Below are positions 1 to 4,541 of a stretch of DNA of 5,437 nucleotides, piece after piece. This stretch comes from Candidatus Poribacteria bacterium (GTDB lineage: Bacteria; Poribacteria; WGA-4E; WGA-3G): NCBI GenBank assembly GCA_009845505.1, contig VXZL01000640.1, positions 1 through 5,437 of the forward strand, written 5' to 3'. Position numbers and translations under genes: made by a program. The notes below the pieces were generated by a model. That model saw nothing but the letters and a program-made list of their open reading frames with translations, was not told the origin of the DNA and made no database searches. Numbering within the stretch: position 1 is the first letter of the stretch; every line of letters starts with the position of its first letter.

Positions 1-434
1 ACAGCGTACAGCCAACAGAGTACGCCTTGGACGGATGAGCTAATTTTAAGTTTCCAAGAGGGTCGGTACATTAACTTTTCACCATCATCAAACGTCCAAA
101 TATGGATTTCATAAGGTTTCGCCAGTTCATCAGGATCCTGCGCTTCATTCGCCGACGCGTTGTCTGATCGGTCATCCCCCTTTGTAGCAGCGCGAAAACG
201 CAACAAATCACCCCACTCCGTTACGGGCAACGAATTCAAATAGAAAAGACCTGCTGCTGAAGCAAAGATTAGGAAAATTATAACACCCTTAACAAATTGC
301 GATAAGTATAACTGACCGAGTCCGGGGAGAATCGCAGACAGGACCAGCGCAACATAAGAACGGACATACACAGGTTCACCTGAGTTACTTCCAGAACTGC
401 CTATCTCAGCACGAGCAGACCCCCGTTCTACCAT
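1..434 (-). CDS. PGLGQLY-motif small membrane protein, C-terminus cut by window edge
   Basis: An open minus-strand frame of 144 codons runs from ATG at 434 to the left edge without a stop, so the gene is partial. Residues 1-24 are polar. A first hydrophobic segment spans about 27-45 and contains ILPGLGQLY (35-43). A second spans about 51-66 and ends in GLFYL. A polar, acidic stretch follows (about 84-107), and a third hydrophobic segment (VLCWLYA) starts at the cut edge. The PGLGQLY signature at the end of a first helix is typical of small TM2/DUF5683-like membrane proteins, often annotated as hypothetical; no reaction is known. The start lies 3 nt after the stop of the upstream transporter. 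AAGGGGAG, inside the end of that gene, sits about 9 nt before the ATG, so translation is probably coupled within one operon. The family assignment rests on the motif alone. Confidence 0.72.
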   Translation of the reverse strand, partial: MVERGSARAEIGSSGSNSGEPVYVRSYVALVLSAILPGLGQLYLSQFVKGVIIFLIFASAAGLFYLNSLPVTEWGDLLRFRAATKGDDRSDNASANEAQDPDELAKPYEIHIWTFDDGEKLMYRPSWKLKISSSVQGVLCWLYA

Positions 435-437
435 CGA

Positions 438-806
438 TTAAGACTCCCCTTGCGCAACAAGATAAACACCGATACAGATGATCAGCGCGCCAATTATACG
501 AATCTTCGGAATGGATTCTTTGAACACCATCCATGAAAACAAAATTGACAACACATATCCAGAACTTAACATCGGATACGCGATACTCAGTTTAACGCGC
601 GACAGAATAACGAGCCAGACGAGCGTTGTAAAGCCGTATATCGCAATCCCGCTGAGAATATAAGGGTTCAAGAACGCCTGCGTCAATTTCCCAAGGGCAT
701 CCCGCAGCGTACTGATACGACCTATCGTATTCATGCCGTGTTTGAATAGAATTTGCCCGATCACTGTCAGCAAGACGTTGAAAAATAGCAGTAAAAAATC
801 TTTCAT
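438..806 (-). CDS. SMR/EamA-type small multidrug-resistance-like transporter (ArnE/ArnF-like flippase half)
   Basis: This 122-residue protein has four predicted membrane helices at about 3-22, 47-69, 73-95 and 102-119, the size and topology of the small multidrug resistance/EamA half-transporters. The segment after helix 2 (SRVKLSIAYPMLSSGYVLS) and the following FKES motif match the conserved core of this superfamily; the proteins work as dimers in the inner membrane. EmrE-type drug exporters have an essential glutamate at position 14 before VIG. Here residue 14 is threonine (LLTVIGQ). That argues against proton-coupled drug export and for the ArnE/ArnF-like or EamA-like branch, whose members move lipid-linked sugars or other metabolites. 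The substrate cannot be read from sequence. The ATG at 806 lies 6 nt after a consensus -10 box and has no usable Shine-Dalgarno sequence. The gene leads directly into the PGLGQLY membrane protein. Confidence 0.85.
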   Translation of the reverse strand: MKDFLLLFFNVLLTVIGQILFKHGMNTIGRISTLRDALGKLTQAFLNPYILSGIAIYGFTTLVWLVILSRVKLSIAYPMLSSGYVLSILFSWMVFKESIPKIRIIGALIICIGVYLVAQGES

Positions 807-841
807 GCTTTTATTATATCATACCTCAATTCTTTTTACAA
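807..841 (-). promoter_or_regulatory. Extended -10 sigma-70-type promoter, predicted leaderless
   Basis: On the minus strand TTGTAA (836-841) is separated by exactly 17 nt from a perfect TATAAT (813-818). TGA directly precedes the TATAAT, giving an extended -10 (TGN). Only 6 nt separate TATAAT from the ATG at 806, so the normal start of transcription falls on the A of the start codon. GAGG at 824-827 is about 17 nt from the ATG, too far for a Shine-Dalgarno. It lies in the spacer and would not be transcribed. This promoter should drive both the transporter and the PGLGQLY gene. Confidence 0.75.
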
Positions 842-860
842 TTTTTAACCTATGCTCACT

Positions 861-1005
861 CAGAGACATTCAATTTTACGAAATAAATCCACGTCCTTAA
901 AGGATACTTCTCGTCTGGATGCCCGAATTTATTCGGGGGCGTGCACGCTGTCCCGAACAAGTTCAGGCATCCGGATGTAAATTACTTGACAATTGAATGC
1001 CTCTG
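861..1005. mobile_element. 145-bp MITE-like non-autonomous element
   Basis: The left end CAGAGACATTCAATT (861-875) and the reverse complement of the right end (991-1005, CAGAGGCATTCAATT) match at 14 of 15 positions, so these are terminal inverted repeats. Exact 10-bp direct repeats flank both ends. The interior has no coding potential and contains a large imperfect palindrome (914-975). Short length, inverted ends, target duplication and lack of a transposase together define a miniature inverted-repeat transposable element, to be mobilised in trans. Several insertion-sequence families, IS4 among them, make duplications of about this size, but the parent family cannot be assigned from this window. 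The left duplication copy ends 9 nt upstream of the transporter's -35 box. Confidence 0.82.
914..975. repeat. Nested palindrome inside the MITE-like element
   Basis: Arms 917-937 and 952-972 are inverted copies of one 21-nt sequence differing only by transitions (C/T, T/C, A/G). Pairing extends outward to 914/975 with a G-T wobble. Each arm is also a hairpin by itself: CCCGAA-TTTA-TTCGGG on the left and, on the opposite strand, CCTGAAC-TT-GTTCGGG on the right. The centre 939-948 (GCGTGCACGC) is a perfect palindrome. The stretch can therefore form one long hairpin or three small ones. Confidence 0.85.
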
Positions 1006-1026
1006 TATGCTCACTTAAAATTGGTA

Positions 1027-1047
1027 GGTGCGGTTTGCAACCGCACC
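1027..1047. repeat. 9-bp-stem hairpin downstream of the beta-barrel gene
   Basis: GGTGCGGTT (1027-1035), loop TGC, AACCGCACC (1039-1047) is a perfect inverted repeat. It lies 18 nt past the TAG of the minus-strand beta-barrel gene and could stop or protect that transcript. On the minus strand only TACCAATTTTAA follows the stem, so it is a poor intrinsic terminator. It is preceded by GTA, and a relative of the whole unit occurs at 4510-4533. It may be a dispersed palindromic repeat that also acts at the transcript end. Confidence 0.7.
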
Positions 1048-1065
1048 GGTTTTCCTAACCAACCA

Positions 1066-2577
1066 CTACAAGTTATACAAATACGTCACTTTAACCACCA
1101 CAACCCGATTTTCCAACTGTAACTCGCGACCTTCACCCGTCCGAGTGGCGGCATCCCCCCAAGCTTCATTGTAAGCAACAAACAGATGGCTCTTCGGACT
1201 ATATTCCCATCCGAAGAGAAAACTCAACAGGTAGTTTTGATGGATTTCCTCAGAAAGCTCACGTTCTCGGTTCGCTTGGGCGAATATCCGAAGAAACGAT
1301 TCCCGTGTGAATAGGTAAGTCGCACGCATGGAGCTGACGAAAAATCTACCGTCAATTGCCCCCGTTAAATCGAGGCTTTGGGCATAACCGCTGTCTAACT
1401 CTATCGAAAAATTACTCCGTGGACGCAGCGTCGATTCAAGGATCAGACTTCGCTGTTTACCCGCTTGTTGTCGGCCGAAGTTAAAGTAGTCCGAAAAATC
1501 CATGCCGATGCCAATAGCAATCGGATATGCAGAGTTGGTGTCAATCTCAAATCCGTATCCATCCGCTACAAATACCTCTGTCAATTCAACTTCTCGACTC
1601 CGATAATAGTAGAGCATAATATCATCTACAAGCGTCTCTCTGAAATCCATCCCAACATCAGCACTCACATGCCATCTGAGCAAATCTTCGTCAAATTCAG
1701 GTGAAAGCGACAGTTCAGGGTTCCGTTCTCTCCACGCAGCAAAATATTCGGGGGTATAAAGGCTTTGTGAGAGCCGTCCACTGATGCCTGAGAAAAACTG
1801 GCGGGGCCCCCACGGCGGAGAGTAGGAAGTGCGCATCTGAACCCGCTGCCATCCGCGGTTCCGTTCTTTACGGAGATACCCAGTCTCGTTAATCTCAAAA
1901 TGCGGCGCGACCCGTTCCAGTTCAATGCTACTGCTCCACAGGTAGTTGCGTTGTGCAAAATCAATCGTCCACGCAGAGTTATTGCTATCCTCACCGGGAT
2001 GAAAGCTACCCGCATACTGACCTGTGAGATGATAAGTTTTGCCAAGCGCAAGATTCATATCAACGCCACCGACGCGGCTATGCCATCTGTCGCTGCCGCC
2101 CTGCTCTTTATTGACAAATAGAATCCCAACGTTTGAGCGTTTAAGGATGTCGCGCTTAACGCGGATCGCAGAAAACCATGCCGCCTCTTTTTCAGACGAA
2201 GCGGTTTCAGACAAACCGAATTCCCCCGTTTGATTGCCTAAGACACCCATAGAGTAGTTCCCTACTTTCCCTGTAAGTTTACCACCCCAAAGGATATTCC
2301 CGCGACTCCCGATACGACGGCTGAACATAAGATCGTACGGCGTTTCAAAGAAACTATTGCCTTCAACAAAGAACGGGCGTTTTTCGGGAAAACGGGTCGG
2401 AAAACGGGTCAAATTAATCTCCAATTGATCCGCTTCAACCTGTGCGAAATCCGGGTTAAATGTAACGTTCGCCTTCAGCGCACTCGTGAGGTTGTATTGA
2501 ACATCCAGTCCGGTGCCGAGTTGACGCGTCAGATCCACATCGGCGGCACCCGTTCCCCCACCTAAAAGATACGGCAT
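1066..2577 (-). CDS. DUF5916 outer-membrane beta-barrel domain, detached C-terminal part of a split gene
   Basis: This 503-residue frame matches the C-terminal domain (DUF5916) that normally follows a CBM9-like domain in one polypeptide. Residues 20-90 contain the family core: GLDVQY, NPDFAQVEADQLEINLTRF, PEKRPFFVEG and the RRIG segment. The rest alternates hydrophobic and polar residues and ends in VVVVKVTYLYNL, as expected for outer-membrane beta-strands with a C-terminal insertion strand. The family is presumed to bind or pass carbohydrates, but its function is poorly established. This part has no signal peptide. The ATG at 2577 has only weak upstream signals (GAG 3 nt away, GGGGA about 15 nt away), so independent translation to an exported protein is unlikely. 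Seven in-frame sense codons (TGKNFEI) join it to the TAA at 2599-2601 that ends the upstream half. It ends in TAG. Confidence 0.82.
   Translation of the reverse strand: MPYLLGGGTGAADVDLTRQLGTGLDVQYNLTSALKANVTFNPDFAQVEADQLEINLTRFPTRFPEKRPFFVEGNSFFETPYDLMFSRRIGSRGNILWGGKLTGKVGNYSMGVLGNQTGEFGLSETASSEKEAAWFSAIRVKRDILKRSNVGILFVNKEQGGSDRWHSRVGGVDMNLALGKTYHLTGQYAGSFHPGEDSNNSAWTIDFAQRNYLWSSSIELERVAPHFEINETGYLRKERNRGWQRVQMRTSYSPPWGPRQFFSGISGRLSQSLYTPEYFAAWRERNPELSLSPEFDEDLLRWHVSADVGMDFRETLVDDIMLYYYRSREVELTEVFVADGYGFEIDTNSAYPIAIGIGMDFSDYFNFGRQQAGKQRSLILESTLRPRSNFSIELDSGYAQSLDLTGAIDGRFFVSSMRATYLFTRESFLRIFAQANRERELSEEIHQNYLLSFLFGWEYSPKSHLFVAYNEAWGDAATRTGEGRELQLENRVVVVKVTYLYNL
2387..2410. repeat. Tandem 12-bp duplication inside the beta-barrel gene
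   Basis: GGAAAACGGGTC occurs twice in perfect tandem (2387-2398 and 2399-2410). On the coding (minus) strand it spells TRFP-TRFP within the NLTRF...PEKRPFF core of DUF5916. The stretch between NLTRF and PEKR is four residues, which I recall as usual for the family, so this seems to be local homogenisation rather than added length. Confidence 0.7.
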
Positions 2578-2598
2578 AATCTCAAAATTTTTCCCCGT

Positions 2599-2601
2599 TT
2601 A
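2599..2601 (-). other. In-frame TAA at the CBM9/DUF5916 boundary
   Basis: The codon lies between ATT (Ile) and ACG (Thr) in a frame otherwise open for 743 codons. TAA also ends the transporter gene at 438-440, while the other complete genes end in TAG. General reassignment of TAA in this organism is therefore unlikely. Confidence 0.8.
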
Positions 2602-3297
2602 AATGCCCTGGATGCCTAAGATATGCCCCAAATCCGACATCCGTGTAACCACCCCCGCTTGTGTTAGCTGTTTCCACACCGTAACCTCACTCTTTCGACG
2701 GTTTACCCGTTCTATGTCAAAACCCCAGATTTGTGTGGGTTTGTTGGTGAACCGGAAGTTAGAAAACGGAATTTTAAACTCAGCAGTCCATCCTAATTCA
2801 TCAATGTTACATTCAACCCACCAAATCCCCTTCCAATTGCTGTCCCGTTGCGTGTCCTCGTAACGATAGTTATCGCTTTGCACACCACTCGGATTTGTCG
2901 CAAACTTATAACCGGTCCGATGATCGTGATGCGGATCAATAAAAAAAGAGATGAGATCCGATGCGTTGATCTCACCGCGCCGGGTCAGTCGATTAAGAAT
3001 CTTGGAGGGTTCAGCATCGTAGCATCGAAATGCGATGTAAAGATTGTTGGCATCGTAAGCGATACGGAATTCTGTGTCATCTGTTGCGGCAGCACCGCGC
3101 GAAGGTCGCAGCTGAATGAAACCACTCCGAGGCTGGGCCTGATGCCAAACAGCCTCGTTGAGCAGCCCATCAATATTTGGCGGTTCACCTTCAATTCGGT
3201 AGGCTTCAATGGTATGCTCTCCCGCACCCTCTGGGTGTGCGAAGAGCAGAATCGGGTATGAAATAGAGAGCAGGAACACAATCACAAATCTTAGCAT
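2599..3297 (-). CDS. CBM9-like carbohydrate-binding domain protein, exported N-terminal part of a split gene
   Basis: This 232-residue frame begins with a Sec signal peptide: MLR, then a hydrophobic core at about 4-19, with likely cleavage after LLFA (20). A CBM9-like (family 9 carbohydrate-binding) domain covers about 33-215. It shows the typical opening IDGLLNEAVW (42-51), the TEFRIAYDANNLYIAFRCYD strand pair (75-94), the LISFFIDPHHD segment (115-125) and GWTAEFKIPFSNFRF (169-183). In this architecture the domain sits in the periplasm or at the surface and a DUF5916 beta-barrel follows. Here the frame stops at TAA right at the end of the first domain (GHILGIQGI). The product would be a soluble exported domain without its barrel. 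The start is supported by the signal peptide and by a promoter whose -10 box lies 7 nt upstream. Whether the short form is functional is unknown. Confidence 0.85.
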   Translation of the reverse strand: MLRFVIVFLLSISYPILLFAHPEGAGEHTIEAYRIEGEPPNIDGLLNEAVWHQAQPRSGFIQLRPSRGAAATDDTEFRIAYDANNLYIAFRCYDAEPSKILNRLTRRGEINASDLISFFIDPHHDHRTGYKFATNPSGVQSDNYRYEDTQRDSNWKGIWWVECNIDELGWTAEFKIPFSNFRFTNKPTQIWGFDIERVNRRKSEVTVWKQLTQAGVVTRMSDLGHILGIQGI

Positions 3298-3334
3298 GCG
3301 CCTAATTATACTCGAAACCTGTAGTACTTGTCAA
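3298..3334 (-). promoter_or_regulatory. Consensus sigma-70-type promoter, predicted leaderless
   Basis: On the minus strand a perfect TTGACA (3329-3334) is followed after 18 nt by a perfect TATAAT (3305-3310). Seven nt then lead to the ATG at 3297, which places the transcription start on the initiation codon. The only purine-rich stretch near the ATG is AGG 4 nt before it, inside the discriminator. This promoter should drive the whole CBM9-DUF5916 frame strongly. Confidence 0.78.
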
Positions 3335-3360
3335 ATCTCTGCCCAGAGGTATTCACTTTT

Positions 3361-3478
3361 TATAGTAAAACTTAGAATTAAAAAGACACTTTGACAATCT
3401 CGAAGAACTCGGCACGCCGTAGGGGCGAAGTCTCTTCGCCCGCTGTGTAATGTTTCATTAATTCTAAACCGCACTATA
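3361..3478. mobile_element. Second palindromic MITE-like element, about 118 bp
   Basis: The ends 3361-3381 and 3458-3478 are inverted copies: TATAGT, five unmatched bases, TTAGAATTAA on the left; TTAATTCTAA, five unmatched bases, ACTATA on the right. A perfect 8-bp-stem hairpin lies inside (3423-3441). There is no coding potential. The outermost bases are TA at both ends, which would fit an IS630/Tc1-type TA target duplication, but TA is too short to prove it and no longer duplication is visible. It lies in the divergent intergenic region, 26 nt upstream of the -35 box of the CBM9 gene. It could instead be a structured dispersed repeat that does not transpose. Confidence 0.6.
3423..3441. repeat. 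Perfect 8-bp-stem hairpin with GTAGG head
   Basis: GGGCGAAG (3423-3430), loop TCT, CTTCGCCC (3434-3441). The preceding GTAGG (3419-3423) is shared with the hairpin at 1027-1047, while the stem bases differ in a complementary way. It lies in the middle of the second MITE-like element. No T-tract follows on either strand, so it is not an evident terminator. Confidence 0.7.
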
Positions 3479-3603
3479 GTTGTCTGAGTCGCGGATTATC
3501 ACGGATGACGCTGATTTTTCGGGTGTTGGTAGGCAGCAACGGCTTAGCAATTTAGCGGATTTTCAGGAGAACTGAATCGCTCTGCCAACTAATTATCTTT
3601 TCC
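3479..3603. repeat. Rest of the divergent intergenic region: degenerate GGAT repeat
   Basis: The 410 nt between the two divergent starts (3297 and 3708) hold two promoters, the second palindromic element, and this stretch, where I find no gene. At 3491-3520 three 10-nt units follow each other: GCGGATTATC, ACGGATGACG, CTGATTTTTC. GCGGATTATCA (3491-3501) recurs as GCGGATTTTCA (3555-3565). Cores of the GCGGATTNTCACGGAT type are common intergenic repeats in environmental bacterial genomes. No function is apparent. Confidence 0.45.
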
Positions 3604-3632
3604 TTGAAAAAATCGTTAAATTCCAGTAGAAT
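3604..3632 (+). promoter_or_regulatory. Sigma-70-type promoter for the PhyH-family gene
   Basis: TTGAAA (3604-3609), a 17-nt spacer and TAGAAT (3627-3632) place transcription start near 3639, giving a leader of roughly 70 nt before the ATG at 3708. A short inverted repeat, CCCAA-AA-TTGGG (3634-3645), covers the predicted start point and could be an operator or a small 5' hairpin; that role is a guess. Confidence 0.6.
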
Positions 3633-3693
3633 TCCCAAAATTGGGTGAGAGCAGTCAGGTTCAATACCACGTTCTGAGGTAATTGCAACGAAA

Positions 3694-3698
3694 AAGGA
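3694..3698 (+). promoter_or_regulatory. Shine-Dalgarno AAGGA that favours the ATG at 3708
   Basis: AAGGA is 3 nt from the ATG at 3702 but 9 nt from the ATG at 3708. Nine is within the normal range and three is too short, so translation most likely starts at 3708 (MVELTRGD...). Confidence 0.65.
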
Positions 3699-3707
3699 TA
3701 CATGACA

Positions 3708-4499
3708 ATGGTTGAACTTACACGCGGAGACATAGAATTTTTCAAGAATGAAGGGTACTTGGTAAAGCGAAACGTCCTTGATCCAGAGTTGATGGAGCGG
3801 GCACGGACACGGTTATGGGATGGCGCACCGGAAGGACGCAAACGGGAGGATCCTGAAACATGGGTCGGTCCCTTCACACCGGAAGAAGAAAACCTTGATA
3901 AGAGCAATAATCGATGTGGATTTCGATGGAATTTTCGTGAACCCGGTGGTGAAGATTGGATGGTGAAATTGCTCGCGACGGATCCGAACGTCTGGCGGAT
4001 GGCAGAACAGTTTTTGGGAGAAGGGAATCTGGTAGAGCCTGAGCGTGTGCGCGGTATCTATTGTACGCTTCCCTATGGAAATGTCCCGAAGAAGTCAATC
4101 GGATGCCACGTTGACGCACATCCGTTCCATCTCGGCGCAGTCGGCTATATTGACGATGTACCGCCAGAGGGGGGCGGATTTACCGTCTGGCCCGGAAGCC
4201 ACAAAACCTTCTACTACGATTACCATTCCCAATACAAGAACGAACCGACACCCCAATACGACATCGACCGAGAGCGTATCAGCAGAACCTCTGGCGTTGA
4301 GTGTTATGGGAATGCCGGTGATGTTGTCTTCTGGCACCATCGCATCGGGCACGCTGCGGGACACAACTATTCAAAGCAGATCCGGCAGGCTGTGCTCTAC
4401 GACTTCCGAAAAACCGAATTGGCGGAGACACAGGAGGAACCCCCCAACGAGGATATGTGGCGCGATTGGCCCGGGATCAAGGCGTTAGAGACACAGTAG
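3708..4499 (+). CDS. Phytanoyl-CoA dioxygenase (PhyH) family Fe(II)/2-oxoglutarate oxygenase
   Basis: This soluble protein has 263 residues from the preferred ATG (265 from the in-frame ATG at 3702), usual for bacterial PhyH-family enzymes. They hydroxylate a small organic substrate using Fe(II), O2 and 2-oxoglutarate. Numbering from 3702, the iron triad is visible: the HxD pair in GCHVDAH (H136, D138) and the distal histidine in the HRIGHAAGHN block (H217). R228 in KQIRQAVLYDF is placed to hold the 2-oxoglutarate carboxylate. The segment EGGGFTVWPGSHKTF (156-170) is the characteristic strand and GSH turn, and the opening FFKNEGYLVKRNVL matches the family N-terminus. All catalytic residues are present, so it is probably active. 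The substrate is not predictable, because the family ranges from phytanoyl-CoA to ectoine, phosphonates and halogenated products. It has its own promoter and Shine-Dalgarno sequence and converges on the TIM-barrel gene. Confidence 0.9.
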   Translation: MVELTRGDIEFFKNEGYLVKRNVLDPELMERARTRLWDGAPEGRKREDPETWVGPFTPEEENLDKSNNRCGFRWNFREPGGEDWMVKLLATDPNVWRMAEQFLGEGNLVEPERVRGIYCTLPYGNVPKKSIGCHVDAHPFHLGAVGYIDDVPPEGGGFTVWPGSHKTFYYDYHSQYKNEPTPQYDIDRERISRTSGVECYGNAGDVVFWHHRIGHAAGHNYSKQIRQAVLYDFRKTELAETQEEPPNEDMWRDWPGIKALETQ

Positions 4500-4505
4500 G
4501 CTATA

Positions 4506-4541
4506 ATGCGTCGGCGCGGCTTGGAACCGCGCCTTTCGCAT
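4506..4541. terminator. Hairpin in the convergent gap, possible bidirectional terminator
   Basis: GGCGCGG (4513-4519), loop CTTGGAA, CCGCGCC (4527-4533). Outside it ATGCG (4506-4510) can pair with CGCAT (4537-4541) across a small internal loop. It fills most of the 42 nt between the two stop codons, the place for a terminator serving both genes. Only TTT follows the stem on the plus strand and AAAG-type context precedes it, so the U-tracts are weak. Its core is 19/24 identical to 1024-1047. Confidence 0.5.

Larger units (their letters stand above)
851..1015. repeat. 10-bp target-site duplication flanking the MITE-like element
   Basis: TATGCTCACT occurs at 851-860 and again at 1006-1015, in the same orientation. 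The copies abut the outer ends of the inverted repeats at 861 and 1005 exactly, and the identity stops there. This is the footprint of transposition with a 10-bp staggered cut. The span given includes the element between the two copies. Confidence 0.85.
1066..3297 (-). pseudogene. CBM9-DUF5916 gene interrupted by one in-frame TAA
   Basis: Reading from ATG at 3297 to TAG at 1066 in one frame gives a protein of about 743 residues with the family's usual order: signal peptide, CBM9-like domain, DUF5916 barrel. The only break is TAA at 2599-2601. Around it the frame reads GHILGIQGI-stop-TGKNFEIMPYLLGG. Family members read straight through here, so the stop replaces a single linker residue; AAA or CAA would need one base change. 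I see no frameshift or other stop, so the lesion is recent, is a sequence error, or is tolerated by readthrough. Confidence 0.72.

Noticed and set aside
986..991. TTGACA on the plus strand inside the first MITE-like element as an outward promoter
   Set aside because: No -10 box is found 16-18 nt downstream and no plus-strand gene follows.
851..1047. CRISPR array or tRNA-like structure in the repeat-rich intergenic region
   Set aside because: Repeats occur only in pairs in inverted or flanking positions, not as regular direct repeats with spacers. No tRNA arm pattern or T-loop consensus is present.
2599..2601. Genome-wide reassignment of TAA as a sense codon
   Set aside because: TAA is the natural stop of the transporter gene at 438-440, and the downstream gene starts 3 nt later. 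A single internal TAA is better explained by mutation or error.
1465..3394. Plus-strand open frames opposite the CBM9-DUF5916 gene
   Set aside because: They lack recognisable domains, overlap a well-supported gene and show no promoter or Shine-Dalgarno support; they are shadow frames.
3391..3396. TTGACA inside the second palindromic element as a promoter for the PhyH gene
   Set aside because: The sequence 16-18 nt downstream is GC-rich with no -10 box, and a better promoter lies at 3604-3632.
3593..4364. Minus-strand frames over the PhyH gene
   Set aside because: They lie antisense to a gene with all its catalytic motifs, have shadow-frame composition, and match no family I know.
4502..4507. 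TATAAT just after the PhyH stop as a plus-strand promoter
   Set aside because: No matching -35 is evident and the only downstream gene is on the opposite strand; probably chance.
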